Part shown: piece after piece, positions 10,990-20,138 of the stretch
Numbering within the stretch: the first letter of the stretch is position 1
Layout of the letters: each line of letters starts with the position of its first letter
Source: Ureibacillus sp. FSL W7-1570
GTDB taxonomy: Bacteria; Bacillota; Bacilli; Bacillales_A; Planococcaceae
NCBI RefSeq assembly: GCF_038593265.1
Contig: NZ_CP151979.1
Coordinates: 1,426,001-1,490,000 of the forward strand
Direction of reading: 5' to 3'
DNA: 64,000 bases
Translations under genes and position numbers: made by a program
The notes under the pieces: model-generated
What the model was told of the DNA's origin: nothing
Seen by the model: only the letters and a program-made list of their open reading frames with translations
Database searches by the model: none

Positions 10990-12291
10990 ATGGGCTTATT
11001 GAAAGCGGGGGTTGGCGCTTTGGCCGGGGTGCTTGCGGATCAATGGAGAGAGTATTTTTATTGCGACTCCATCCCGGCGGACGTAATAATAACAAAAGGA
11101 AAAAAACGCGGAGGCAAACGGGGCTTTAATCGAAAAGGAAGCGACAATATCATCAGCAACGGTTCCATCATTGCCATCAACGAAGGGCAAAGCATGATTA
11201 TTGTCGACCAGGGAAAAATCGTGGAATTCTGCTCTGAACCGGGGGAATACGTATACGATTTTTCAACGGAACCGAGCATTTTTTATGGGGACTTGAACGA
11301 ATCTGTCCAGGCAAGTTTCGAATCCCTCGGAAAGCGTTTCAGTTTCGGCGGCGAACCTGGAAAAGATCAGCGGATTTATTTCTTTAATATGAAAGAAATC
11401 ACAGGAAATAAATATGGAACGCCTACACCGATTCCTTTCCGCATCATCGACCGGAACATCGGGCTGGATATCGACATCTCCATTCGTTGCCATGGAGAAT
11501 ATTCCTATAAAATTGTGGACCCGATTCTTTTTTATACGAACGTTTCCGGAAATGTGCAAGAAGAATATAAACGGGCTGAAATCGATGGCCAGCTGCGGTC
11601 GGAATTGTTGACGGCATTGCAACCGGCCTTTGCAAAAATTTCGGCGATGGGCGTACGCTACAGCGAACTTCCCCAACACACGATGGAGATCGCCCAAGCA
11701 CTGAATGAAGTGTTATCGGATAAATGGAGAAAGCAAAGGGGCATCGAAATCGTTTCATTCGGCATCAATGCGGTCAATGCTTCGGAAGAAGATGAAAACA
11801 TGATCAAACAACTGCAAAGAAGCGCCGTGTTCCGCAATCCATCCATGGCTGGTGCGACGATGATTGATGCCCAAAGTGAAGCGATGAGAAAAGCGGCGGA
11901 AAATGAGGGTGGAGCTTTCGTCGGATTTGCCGGCATGCAAATGGCACAACAGGCAGGGGGAATAAACTCGAAAGATTTATTGGAAATGGGGGCAAAACAA
12001 CAACCTGCTCATGTCCAGTCACAAAACGCGGTTTGGCAATGTGCTTGCGGGGCTCAAAATCAAGGAAATTTCTGCACGGAATGCGGGAACAAGCGGCCGT
12101 CTTCCCACACTTGGATTTGCCAATGTGGCACGGAAAACAAAGGCAAGTTCTGCCATGAATGCGGTGCACCGAAGCCGGCTGATTTCAAGCTGACATGCGA
12201 CAAATGCGGCTGGCAACCGGAAGACCCGTCCTTCACGCCAAAGTTCTGCCCGGAATGTGGAGATATCATTGATGAGAATGATCGCAAATAA
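10990..12291 (+). CDS. SPFH-domain protein with C-terminal zinc ribbons (YdjI type)
   Basis: A 433-residue protein with an N-terminal SPFH/band-7 type domain (about 25-300, sometimes labelled virion core protein-like) and a C-terminal array of zinc ribbons from about 345: CACG..CTECG, CQCG..CHECG and CDKCG..CPECG. It resembles B. subtilis YdjI, which is encoded with PspA and helps recruit envelope-stress proteins to the membrane. There is no obvious transmembrane helix apart from a short hydrophobic start. The ATG at 10990 is six bases after GGAGGG; a GTG at 10987 is too close. It is followed 11 bases later by a YdjG-like gene. Confidence 0.83.
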   Translation: MGLLKAGVGALAGVLADQWREYFYCDSIPADVIITKGKKRGGKRGFNRKGSDNIISNGSIIAINEGQSMIIVDQGKIVEFCSEPGEYVYDFSTEPSIFYGDLNESVQASFESLGKRFSFGGEPGKDQRIYFFNMKEITGNKYGTPTPIPFRIIDRNIGLDIDISIRCHGEYSYKIVDPILFYTNVSGNVQEEYKRAEIDGQLRSELLTALQPAFAKISAMGVRYSELPQHTMEIAQALNEVLSDKWRKQRGIEIVSFGINAVNASEEDENMIKQLQRSAVFRNPSMAGATMIDAQSEAMRKAAENEGGAFVGFAGMQMAQQAGGINSKDLLEMGAKQQPAHVQSQNAVWQCACGAQNQGNFCTECGNKRPSSHTWICQCGTENKGKFCHECGAPKPADFKLTCDKCGWQPEDPSFTPKFCPECGDIIDENDRK

Positions 12292-12302
12292 GGGGGACCA
12301 GC

Positions 12303-13400
12303 ATGAGCAACGAGGAAAAGCGAATCATCGAAGTCGATGAGTATGATGCGAAATGTCCATCTTGCGGAGCCTCTATCAAATTTCATCCCGGAACCGGCAG
12401 CTTGGTATGCCCGTATTGCCACCATGAAGAGCATATTCCGGATGCGGATATGCAAGTGGACGAGGAAGTGCAGGAGCTGGATTTCCATGAAGCGGAAGCA
12501 AGAAGCAGTTTCCGGTGGGGTGAAGAGAAAAAGTTGGTCGTTTGTGACGCCTGTGCCGCGGAATTGGTATACGATGCATTGGAAGTCGCAAACGTCTGCC
12601 CTTATTGCGGTTCCAATCATGTGATGGAAATCGATTCTGAAAATACGATTGCACCAAATGGCATCATTCCATTTCAAATTACGAAAGAGCAGGCCAATGA
12701 AAATTTTCAGAAGTGGATCAAAGGGCGCTGGTTCGCTCCGAATGAAGCAAGAAAATCGGCAAAGGCGGAAGCATTTACGGGCATTTACTTGCCGTATTGG
12801 ACCTTTGATACAAAAACGGCTTCCCAATACACTGCCTCTTACGGACGAAGAAGAACGGTTTATGATAAAGACGGGAAACCGCAAACCGTCACGGATTGGT
12901 ATCGCACAAGGGGATTTTATCAAGAATTTATCGACGACCATCTCGTGCTCGCTTCCAAACGTTATGACCCTTTCATTTTAAACAAAGTGGAACCTTTTCA
13001 ATTGAAACAGGCAAGGTCCTATAATAAAGATTATTTGCAAGGGTTTGCGGCCGAACGCTACAGCATTGGCCTTGATGAAGGATGGCAAATCGCAAAAGAA
13101 GAAATACACGATTATCTTGAAACCCAAATTACCCACCATATTTTGTGGAAACATCATGCCGATGTGGTGAAAAATTTAAGATTTTCAACCGTCCATTCGG
13201 ATATTACATATAAATATCTCATGCTGCCGCTATGGCTATCCACCTTCCGTTATCGAGACAAAACCTATCAATTTATGGTCAACGGACAAACCGGCAAAGT
13301 GGGCGGCAAGTACCCTGTATCTCCTATTAAGGTGACAATCGCCGTCATCGTTACTCTATTAATTCTTCTGGGGCTTTATTTATATTTTGAAAACCAATAA
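12303..13400 (+). CDS. Zinc-ribbon membrane-anchored protein (YdjG type)
   Basis: A 365-residue protein with two N-terminal zinc ribbons (CPSCG..CPYCH at about 18-40 and CDACA..CPYCG at about 83-105), a central domain of unknown function (FTGIYLPYWTFD is a conserved-looking core) and a single C-terminal transmembrane helix (about 340-362) ending FENQ. It resembles YdjG, which with YdjI belongs to the pspA-ydjG-ydjH-ydjI envelope-stress operon of B. subtilis. Here pspA and ydjH are absent next door. It follows the SPFH gene by 11 bases and ends at a terminator. Confidence 0.8.
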   Translation: MSNEEKRIIEVDEYDAKCPSCGASIKFHPGTGSLVCPYCHHEEHIPDADMQVDEEVQELDFHEAEARSSFRWGEEKKLVVCDACAAELVYDALEVANVCPYCGSNHVMEIDSENTIAPNGIIPFQITKEQANENFQKWIKGRWFAPNEARKSAKAEAFTGIYLPYWTFDTKTASQYTASYGRRRTVYDKDGKPQTVTDWYRTRGFYQEFIDDHLVLASKRYDPFILNKVEPFQLKQARSYNKDYLQGFAAERYSIGLDEGWQIAKEEIHDYLETQITHHILWKHHADVVKNLRFSTVHSDITYKYLMLPLWLSTFRYRDKTYQFMVNGQTGKVGGKYPVSPIKVTIAVIVTLLILLGLYLYFENQ

Positions 13401-13406
13401 TTGATG

Positions 13407-13452
13407 AAAAAAGAGCGGTTGGAGAAATGTTCGAACTCATTCCGCTCTTTTT
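13407..13452 (+). terminator. Terminator after the SPFH/zinc-ribbon pair
   Basis: AAAAAAGAGCGG (13407-13418) pairs with CCGCTCTTTTT (13442-13452) around a larger loop, with a U-run on the plus strand. Confidence 0.8.
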
Positions 13453-13496
13453 CTTTATTTAACACCATTTCAGACTAGCGGACTTTCACGGATGAT

Positions 13497-13542
13497 AAAA
13501 AAATGTCCGAATGCCGTTATGATTGGCTTTCGGACATTTTTT
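13497..13542 (-). terminator. Terminator of the fad operon
   Basis: AAAATGTCCGAA (13500-13511) pairs with TTTCGGACATTTT (13528-13540), extended by GCC/GGC inside the loop. A U-run follows on the minus strand, seven bases after the fadE stop. Confidence 0.88.
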
Positions 13543-13548
13543 GATCGA

Positions 13549-15330
13549 TTAAACGATATATTTTTCCGCTGCGATGAGGCGATCAGCAGCTTCACGTTTT
13601 TTCAAGATCAAGTTGTAAGGGTTGTGACGAGTCAACTTGCGTAAAGCGGAAAGCGTGATGCGCGCATTGTCACCTTCAACGGAAGCGATGATGATTTCTT
13701 TTGCTTCTTTTTCAATTTCCGCAAAGGCTTCTTGGCAGAAAATTTGTGTATACAATAATTTTTGTTTCGCTTTTTCAAGTCCGCTTTTCTCAATGGCTTT
13801 TGCTGTACGCAACACTGTGGATTCCATTGCATATACCAGGTTGGCGATATTGGCAATGTTCACAAGCACTTCCTGCTCTTGCTCAAGTTTTGTGCCGAAA
13901 CGTTGTGCGGCTACACCGGCAGCGAGGATTCCGATTTTCTTCGCATTTTTCACAAGATATCTTTCTTGCGCCAATGGTTCATCGCCCACTTCTTCCGGCA
14001 TGAGCATGAGCATCTCTTCTTGCAAGTTTTGAGCCACTTGCAATAAAGGAAGTTCCCCTTTGAGTGCCTTCTTCATGAATGTGCCTGGCACAATCAAGCG
14101 GTTGATTTCATTCGTCCCTTCGAAAATACGGTTGATGCGGGAGTCGCGGTAAATGCGTTCCACTTCATATTCAGACATGAAACCATATCCGCCATGCAAT
14201 TGAACCGCTTCATCCGCAATGTAATCCAATGTTTCAGAACCGAACACTTTCGCGATGGAGCATTCAATCGCATATTCCGCAACGGCTTTTGCCACCGCTT
14301 TACCGTCTTTTGTTTCCTCTTCTGTAAGCTTGCTGAAACGATCTTCGAAATAGCCGACTGTACGGTAGTTGAGCGACTCGGAAGCATAAAGCTGGGATGC
14401 CATAGTCGCAAGTTTTTCTTTCGTCAAGTTGAAGCTTGAAATTGGGGTATTGAACTGCTTCCGTTGATTTGTATATTGGATGGCAAGCTCCAACGCTCTT
14501 TTGGAAGCTCCAACCGTACCAATCCCCAACTTATAGCGGCCGATATTCAAAATATTGAACGCTACGACATGGCCTCGGCCAATTTCAAATAATACATTTT
14601 CCACCGGAACTGGCACATCTTCCAAAATCAATGTGCGGGTGGATGAAGATTTGATCCCCATTTTCTTTTCTTCCGGACCAACAGATACTCCAGGGAATGA
14701 GCGTTCAACGATGAATGCAGTGAAATGTTCACCGTCCACTTTCGCATATACAACGAATACATCAGCAAAGCCGGAGTTTGTAATCCATTGTTTTTCACCA
14801 TTCAGAATATAGTGGGTTCCTGCTTCGTTCAATTTTGCAGTTGTTTTTGCCCCTAACGCATCGGAACCGGAACCTGGCTCAGTCAGCGCATAAGCGGCAA
14901 TCCATTCGCCTGTCGCAAGTTTTGGCAAATATTTTTTCTTTTGCTCTTCATTTCCGAATAAAACGATTGGCAATGAACCGATTCCTACATGGGCACCGTG
15001 CGTCAAGCTGAAACCGCCGGCGCGGGACATTTTTTCACCGATCAGCGCGGAAGTGATTTTATCCAAGCCAAGGCCGCCATATTCTTCCGGGATGTCTGCG
15101 GAAAGGAGTCCCAGTTCCCCTGCTTTTTTCATTAATTCAACCGAATATTCAAATTCATGGTTCTCCAATTTATCAAATACCGGCAATACTTCATTTTCTA
15201 CGTATTCTTCAGTCGTTTTGGCGATCATTAAATGTTCATCCGAAAAATCTTCCGGTGTGAACACTTTCTCTAAATCCACATCTTCAATTAAGAAGCTTCC
15301 GCCTTTTACAAAATCCGTTGTTTGAACCAT
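13549..15330 (-). CDS. fadE: Acyl-CoA dehydrogenase FadE
   Basis: This flavoenzyme catalyses the first step of fatty-acid beta-oxidation, acyl-CoA to trans-2-enoyl-CoA. The 593 residues hold the normal acyl-CoA dehydrogenase core (about 30-410; YALTEPGSGSDA and QWITNSGFADVFVVYAKVD line the FAD and substrate site, RIFEGTNEINRL the C-terminal core motif) plus an extra helical C-terminal domain of about 170 residues, as in VLCAD-like enzymes and B. subtilis FadE (YusJ). It is the third gene of fadN-fadA-fadE, 39 bases after fadA, with GAGG before the ATG. Confidence 0.93.
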   Translation of the reverse strand: MVQTTDFVKGGSFLIEDVDLEKVFTPEDFSDEHLMIAKTTEEYVENEVLPVFDKLENHEFEYSVELMKKAGELGLLSADIPEEYGGLGLDKITSALIGEKMSRAGGFSLTHGAHVGIGSLPIVLFGNEEQKKKYLPKLATGEWIAAYALTEPGSGSDALGAKTTAKLNEAGTHYILNGEKQWITNSGFADVFVVYAKVDGEHFTAFIVERSFPGVSVGPEEKKMGIKSSSTRTLILEDVPVPVENVLFEIGRGHVVAFNILNIGRYKLGIGTVGASKRALELAIQYTNQRKQFNTPISSFNLTKEKLATMASQLYASESLNYRTVGYFEDRFSKLTEEETKDGKAVAKAVAEYAIECSIAKVFGSETLDYIADEAVQLHGGYGFMSEYEVERIYRDSRINRIFEGTNEINRLIVPGTFMKKALKGELPLLQVAQNLQEEMLMLMPEEVGDEPLAQERYLVKNAKKIGILAAGVAAQRFGTKLEQEQEVLVNIANIANLVYAMESTVLRTAKAIEKSGLEKAKQKLLYTQIFCQEAFAEIEKEAKEIIIASVEGDNARITLSALRKLTRHNPYNLILKKREAADRLIAAEKYIV

Positions 15331-15369
15331 GTCAATTCCTCCCTATCATTTATTAATCTATTGAACGGA

Positions 15370-16545
15370 TCAATATAATACTTCAAATACGCCGGCAGCT
15401 CCCATACCGCCACCGATACACATTGTGACAACGCCATATTTCTTGCCTTGTCTTCTTAATTCATGAATCAATTTCAACGTCAAAACGGCTCCTGTGGCGC
15501 CAAGCGGATGTCCCAGTGCAATCGCGCCGCCGTTGACATTCACTTTATTCAGGTCTAAACCGAGGTGGCGAATCACCTGAATCGATTGGGAAGCAAATGC
15601 TTCATTGAGCTCCCATAAGTCGATATCTTCCAGTTTTAATCCCGCAAGTTTCAAAGCTTTCGGTACCGCTTCAATTGGGCCGATCCCCATTACTTCAGGT
15701 GGAACGCCCCCGACCGCAAAACTCAAGAATTTTGCCATTGGTTTTAATCCTTGTTTTTCGGCTTCTTCCCGGTCCATCACAAGAACTGCTGCAGCCCCGT
15801 CAGATGTTTGGGAAGCATTGCCGGCAGTCACAGTTCCATTTACACTGAAGGCTGGACGCAATTTCGCCAACACTTCTTTCGTCGTTCCTGGGCGAACCCC
15901 TTCATCCATCGAGAACGTGAAGCGTTTTTCTTTCAACGTGTTATTTTCGTCCACATAATGCTGTACCACATCGATCGGGACAATTTCATCGTTGAACTTA
16001 CCTTCCTGAATCGCTTTATAAGCCAATTCGTGGGAACGGACTGCAAATTCATCCTGATCTTCACGGCTCACACCATAGCGTTTTGCCACTTCTTCCGCCG
16101 TATGTCCCATGCTCATGTAATATTGTGGCGCCTCTTCAGCGAGTTTCGGATTCGGCCGGATCACGTTCCCCATCATCGGCACCATGCTCATGGACTCCAC
16201 ACCGCCTGCCACAATCGCCTTGGCGTGGCCGAGCATGATTCGTTCAGCCGCATACGCAATGGATTGTAGTCCGGATGAACAGAAACGGTTGATGGTAATG
16301 GCCGGCGTTGTATCCGGAAGCCCCGCCAATGCCCCGATATTTCTTGCCACATTCATGCCTTGCTCCGCTTCAGGCATGGCACAACCTAAAATTAAATCAT
16401 CTATTTCTCCTTCATATCCTGCACGTTTAATTGCTTCTTTTACAACGATTGCGCCAAAATCATCAGGTCGCATTTGGGCAAGCGATCCCTTTTTCGCTTT
16501 TCCGATTGGCGTTCTCGCACCTGACACGATTACTGCTTCGCGCAT
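15370..16545 (-). CDS. fadA: Acetyl-CoA acyltransferase (3-ketoacyl-CoA thiolase) FadA
   Basis: Thiolase of beta-oxidation, cleaving 3-ketoacyl-CoA with CoA. The 391 residues carry the nucleophilic cysteine C89 (INRFCSSG), H346 ([11 protein letters not shown]) and C376 ([12 protein letters not shown]), the complete thiolase triad. It sits between fadN (27 bases upstream) and fadE. An AAAGGGGGAG ribosome binding site precedes the ATG. A biosynthetic acetoacetyl-CoA thiolase is the alternative, but the operon context favours degradation. Confidence 0.95.
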   Translation of the reverse strand: MREAVIVSGARTPIGKAKKGSLAQMRPDDFGAIVVKEAIKRAGYEGEIDDLILGCAMPEAEQGMNVARNIGALAGLPDTTPAITINRFCSSGLQSIAYAAERIMLGHAKAIVAGGVESMSMVPMMGNVIRPNPKLAEEAPQYYMSMGHTAEEVAKRYGVSREDQDEFAVRSHELAYKAIQEGKFNDEIVPIDVVQHYVDENNTLKEKRFTFSMDEGVRPGTTKEVLAKLRPAFSVNGTVTAGNASQTSDGAAAVLVMDREEAEKQGLKPMAKFLSFAVGGVPPEVMGIGPIEAVPKALKLAGLKLEDIDLWELNEAFASQSIQVIRHLGLDLNKVNVNGGAIALGHPLGATGAVLTLKLIHELRRQGKKYGVVTMCIGGGMGAAGVFEVLY

Positions 16546-16572
16546 GTTAACTCCCCCTTTGTTCGTTCTATA

Positions 16573-18957
16573 TTAGTTACGCAACGGTTTTCCAGTCACG
16601 AGCATATGCTGCATCCGTTGTTGTGATTTTTGATCGGCAACGAGCTCCAGGAATGCTTGACGTTCCAAGTTCAACAAGTATTCTTCAGGCACCTCTGTTC
16701 CGTATGGCACAAGGCCGCCAGCAATCACAAATGCAAGTTTCTTTGCAATTTTCAGATCGTGATCGGAAATGTAGCCGCCTGTGTGCAAGTTTTGTGCCGC
16801 AAGTAGCAACGTTGCATAACCAGGTGCACCTGCCACTTTGATTTTCTTTTTCACCGGCGGTTTGTAGCCGGATTCGTATAATTGAAGCGCCACTTGTTTT
16901 GCATCGTAAATCAAGTGATCCGGATTTACGGAAATGCCATCCTGTTTGTTTAAGAAATTGTTTTCACGGGCTTCTTCCGCGGAAGTGGATACTTTGGCCA
17001 TCGCAATTGTTTCAAACACTTTATTGGCAACGGCTTGTAAATCAATTTCCACACCATTCGGAAGATTTTCCAGCGTTTTTTCATAAAGCGCCAAGTTTCC
17101 TCCGCCTCCAGGAATGAGTCCAACGCCGACTTCCACAAGTCCCATGTATGTTTCCATGGAAGCTTGGATGCGCGCTGCCGGCAAGCACACTTCCGCTCCT
17201 CCGCCGAGCGTCATGCCGAATGGAGCCGCCACAACCGGTTTTTTCGAATATTTAATGCGGCGCATCGTTTTTTGGAATGCTCGTACCACATAATCCAATT
17301 CAAAAATGTTGTCGTCTTGGGCTTCCATTAAAATCATGCCAAGGTTTGCCCCTACGCAGAAGTTCTTGCCTTGGTTTCCGATGACAAGCCCTTTGTAATT
17401 CGCTTCCACTTCATCAATCGCATAGTTGATCATTTGAATGATATCGAGTCCAATCGCATTGGATTTTGAATGGAACTCAAGAAGCAAAATGCCGTCACCG
17501 ATATCGATCAAGCTGGCACCGGAATTGGATTTAAGGACACCGTGTTTTTTCTTGTAACGTTTTAAGTCGATCGCTTTTTCATTGACCGGAATCACTTCAT
17601 ATTCTTCGCCGTTGAAGAATGCCAATTGACCGTCTATTTCTTTATAGAAAGATTCATAGCCTTTTTCCAACAGCTTTTTCACGAAGGAAGGAATCGTACG
17701 GCCTTCTTCTTCCATCCGCTTCACGGATTTTTCCACGCCGATTGCATCCCACATTTCGAACGGTCCTTGGCTCCAACCGAATCCCCATTTCATCGCGTTA
17801 TCGATTTCCACAATATTGTCCGCGATGATGCCGTTCAGTTCCGCAGAGTAAATCAATGTTGGCGCAAAGATGTTCCATAACAGTTCTCCTGCGCGGTCAT
17901 TTGCATATACCAATGTTTTTAAGCGGTTATCCAAGCCTTTTGTTTGTTTCGCCAGTTCAATGGAAGGAGCTTGCAATTTCTTTTGCGGCACATATTCAAG
18001 GGTATTTGGATCAATTTCGTAAATCTCTTTGCCTTTCTTCACATAGAAGCCCTGACCTGATTTTGCACCGAGCGCCCCTCTTTCCACCAATTTATGAATG
18101 ATTTCAGGGACTTCGAACACCTTTTGCTCTTCGCCGGTTGTTTGGTCATACACCGTTTTTGCCACGTGAATGAATGTATCCAATCCGACCACATCTAGCG
18201 TGCGGAATGTGGCGGATTTCGGTCTTCCAATCAGCGGACCTGTTACAGAGTCCACCTCACCCACTGAATAGCCGCGTTTCAACATTTCATGGAGCGTAAT
18301 GTGCAACCCGTATGTTCCGATGCGGTTGGCAACAAAGTTAGGCGTATCTTTGCCGATTACGACACCTTTGCCAAGAACATCTTCCGCAAAGGTTTTCATG
18401 AAAGACAACACTTCCGGCGATGTATGTTCTGTCGGAATGATTTCTAGCAATTTCAAATAGCGTGGCGGGTTGAAGAAGTGTGTTCCTAAGAAATGGTTCT
18501 TAAATTCTTCCGAACGCCCTTCCACCATTTTATTTACGCTGATTCCGGAAGTATTGGAGCTGACGATGGTTCCGGGTTTTCTGACCTGCTCGATTTTTTC
18601 AAATAGATTTCTTTTCACTTCTAGATTTTCAACAACGACTTCAATAATCCAATCCACTTCTTTTAACTTGTCCAAATCATCTTCCAAGTTCCCGACAGTC
18701 AATAAAGCCAAATTTTTAGGAGATGTAAGCGGTGCCGGTTTTTGTTTCAATAATTTTTGCACTGCATTGTTCACAATGCGGTTTCTCACTGCCGGATGCT
18801 CAAGCGTTAATCCTTTTGATTCCTCTTCTTTTGTCAGTTCTTTTGGGACAATATCTAACATATATGTTGGTATGCCGATATTTACTAAATGTGCTGCAAT
18901 GCCGGACCCCATGACGCCGGATCCAATAACTGCTACTTTTTCAATCTTGTACGTCAC
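16573..18957 (-). CDS. fadN: 3-hydroxyacyl-CoA dehydrogenase / enoyl-CoA hydratase FadN
   Basis: Bifunctional enzyme for the two middle steps of beta-oxidation. The N-terminal NAD-binding dehydrogenase has the Rossmann motif GSGVMGSGIAAHL and the HADH core NHFLGTHFFNPPRYLKLLE. The C-terminal half (from about 480) is a crotonase with KNFCVGANLG and GGGAEVCLPA forming the oxyanion hole. I start at GTG 18957, eight bases after AAGGGGGAA, giving 794 residues; the longer frame to 18996 runs through the FadR operator. It is the first gene of the fad operon. Confidence 0.93.
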   Translation of the reverse strand: MTYKIEKVAVIGSGVMGSGIAAHLVNIGIPTYMLDIVPKELTKEEESKGLTLEHPAVRNRIVNNAVQKLLKQKPAPLTSPKNLALLTVGNLEDDLDKLKEVDWIIEVVVENLEVKRNLFEKIEQVRKPGTIVSSNTSGISVNKMVEGRSEEFKNHFLGTHFFNPPRYLKLLEIIPTEHTSPEVLSFMKTFAEDVLGKGVVIGKDTPNFVANRIGTYGLHITLHEMLKRGYSVGEVDSVTGPLIGRPKSATFRTLDVVGLDTFIHVAKTVYDQTTGEEQKVFEVPEIIHKLVERGALGAKSGQGFYVKKGKEIYEIDPNTLEYVPQKKLQAPSIELAKQTKGLDNRLKTLVYANDRAGELLWNIFAPTLIYSAELNGIIADNIVEIDNAMKWGFGWSQGPFEMWDAIGVEKSVKRMEEEGRTIPSFVKKLLEKGYESFYKEIDGQLAFFNGEEYEVIPVNEKAIDLKRYKKKHGVLKSNSGASLIDIGDGILLLEFHSKSNAIGLDIIQMINYAIDEVEANYKGLVIGNQGKNFCVGANLGMILMEAQDDNIFELDYVVRAFQKTMRRIKYSKKPVVAAPFGMTLGGGAEVCLPAARIQASMETYMGLVEVGVGLIPGGGGNLALYEKTLENLPNGVEIDLQAVANKVFETIAMAKVSTSAEEARENNFLNKQDGISVNPDHLIYDAKQVALQLYESGYKPPVKKKIKVAGAPGYATLLLAAQNLHTGGYISDHDLKIAKKLAFVIAGGLVPYGTEVPEEYLLNLERQAFLELVADQKSQQRMQHMLVTGKPLRN

Positions 18958-18981
18958 AACCAATTCCCCCTTTTTCTGTTT

Positions 18982-18999
18982 TGAATGAACAATCATTCA
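18982..18999. promoter_or_regulatory. FadR operator 1 of the fad operon
   Basis: TGAATGAACAATCATTCA is an 18-base inverted repeat with perfect 7-base arms. It fits the Bacillus FadR (YsiA, TetR family) consensus I recall, TGAATGAnTAnTCATTCA, except at the centre. It lies 25 bases upstream of the fadN start. Long-chain acyl-CoA would release FadR and induce the operon. Confidence 0.85.
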
Positions 19000-19076
19000 T
19001 TTTGCGCTCCTATACCCCTTTGTTCCTTTTTAGTTTATTCAACAAGTTGAAAAAAGATGTCCATTTTACAACAAAA

Positions 19077-19094
19077 TGAATGACTATTCATTTC
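19077..19094. promoter_or_regulatory. FadR operator 2 of the fad operon
   Basis: TGAATGACTATTCATTTC matches the FadR consensus at all but two outer bases. Its centre lies 95 bases from operator 1, so the two sites flank the presumed fadN promoter region. Confidence 0.75.
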
Positions 19095-19283
19095 AAGTTC
19101 AAAAAAAATACATAAAGTTGCTATTCCTGTATTTAGTGTAGATGATTTTTCGAAATTTCGCAATCCTTTTATTTTAATTTTCGAAAAATTTGTTGATGTT
19201 TTAATAGTTTTGCATTTTTGTCCGGAACATATTTCTTTCCGACTTTCGCCAAAATGTGTAAACTACTAGGTGAGGAGGCGAAA

Positions 19284-19607
19284 ATGGTGAAAGAAATTAC
19301 GTCTGTAGAACAATTTAATGAAATTATTGGTAAAGATCAACCAGTCATCGTAAAATTTTATGCTACTTGGTGCCCTGATTGCACACGCATGAACATGTTC
19401 ATCGATCCAATTATTGAGAAGTACAGCCAATATGAATGGTATGAAATCAACCGCGATCATTTCCCGGAACTGGCTGAGAAATATCAAGTATTGGGAATTC
19501 CAAGTTTACTGATTTATAAAAACGGGGAAAAACTTGCCCACCTTCACAGTGCAAACGCCAAAACTCCGGAAGATGTAACGCAATTTTTGGATGCGCAAAC
19601 CGTTTAA
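19284..19607 (+). CDS. Thioredoxin family protein
   Basis: A 107-residue single-domain thioredoxin with active site WCPDC (C30, C33) and cis-proline in LGIPSLLIYKNG. It is a small cytosolic thiol-disulfide protein distinct from TrxA (WCGPC); the Pro-Asp pair should alter redox potential. I start at ATG 19284 after GGTGAGGAGG; an upstream in-frame start at 19218 adds 22 residues without a good ribosome binding site. It stands alone, divergent from fadN and closed by its own terminator. Confidence 0.88.
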   Translation: MVKEITSVEQFNEIIGKDQPVIVKFYATWCPDCTRMNMFIDPIIEKYSQYEWYEINRDHFPELAEKYQVLGIPSLLIYKNGEKLAHLHSANAKTPEDVTQFLDAQTV

Positions 19608-19618
19608 TCGCAATATTT

Positions 19619-19660
19619 AGGACATAACTTTAACCCTCAAAGTTATGTCCTTCATTTTTT
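19619..19660 (+). terminator. Terminator after the thioredoxin gene
   Basis: A 13-bp perfect stem, AGGACATAACTTT (19619-19631) with AAAGTTATGTCCT (19639-19651) and a seven-base loop, followed by TCATTTTTT. It probably also serves the convergent gene ending at 19660. Confidence 0.9.
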
Positions 19661-20067
19661 CAATATGGTTTTTCCTCTTTCGTTCCATGAAAAATGCTTA
19701 GGATCAATGTGAAACCTGCCGCCATTTCAACTAAACCGGTAGAGTGGACTTTAACGAACCATGGACCAAAGGGCACAGTCCCCGATGTTATAGAAGAAAT
19801 GGGGATTATTAGCGAGACAATAAGACAAGGAAGAAATGCGCCGATAAACAATGGAAAGTTGAATTGGATTTTCCATCGTTTAATCGAGATTAACGACAAA
19901 TAGATCCCCCAAACAAAATGAATGAAAAAAATATACCATAAATATCCTTCGATCCGATAGTTGGTGCCCTCTTCGATTTCCTGTTTCAAGTCAATGCTGA
20001 TGATGGCCAAAATCAAAAGACCAATGATCCAAAGAATTTTCCAACCATAACGCATCACTTTTTCCAT
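19660..20067 (-). CDS. Small integral membrane protein of unknown function
   Basis: A 135-residue hydrophobic protein with four predicted transmembrane helices (about 9-25, 42-62, 72-92, 108-127) and a short charged C-terminus ending GTKEEKPY. I recognise no family. An AGGGGG site seven bases before the ATG supports translation. It lies 71 bases after the nitronate monooxygenase on the same strand and may share its transcript; nothing in the sequence suggests a function. Confidence 0.72.
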   Translation of the reverse strand: MEKVMRYGWKILWIIGLLILAIISIDLKQEIEEGTNYRIEGYLWYIFFIHFVWGIYLSLISIKRWKIQFNFPLFIGAFLPCLIVSLIIPISSITSGTVPFGPWFVKVHSTGLVEMAAGFTLILSIFHGTKEEKPY

Positions 20068-20138
20068 TCGCAGCCCCCTGGATATAACAGATTTTCAACA
20101 ATATATGTGAAATACACTTTCCCCTATGTTTGAAAAGT

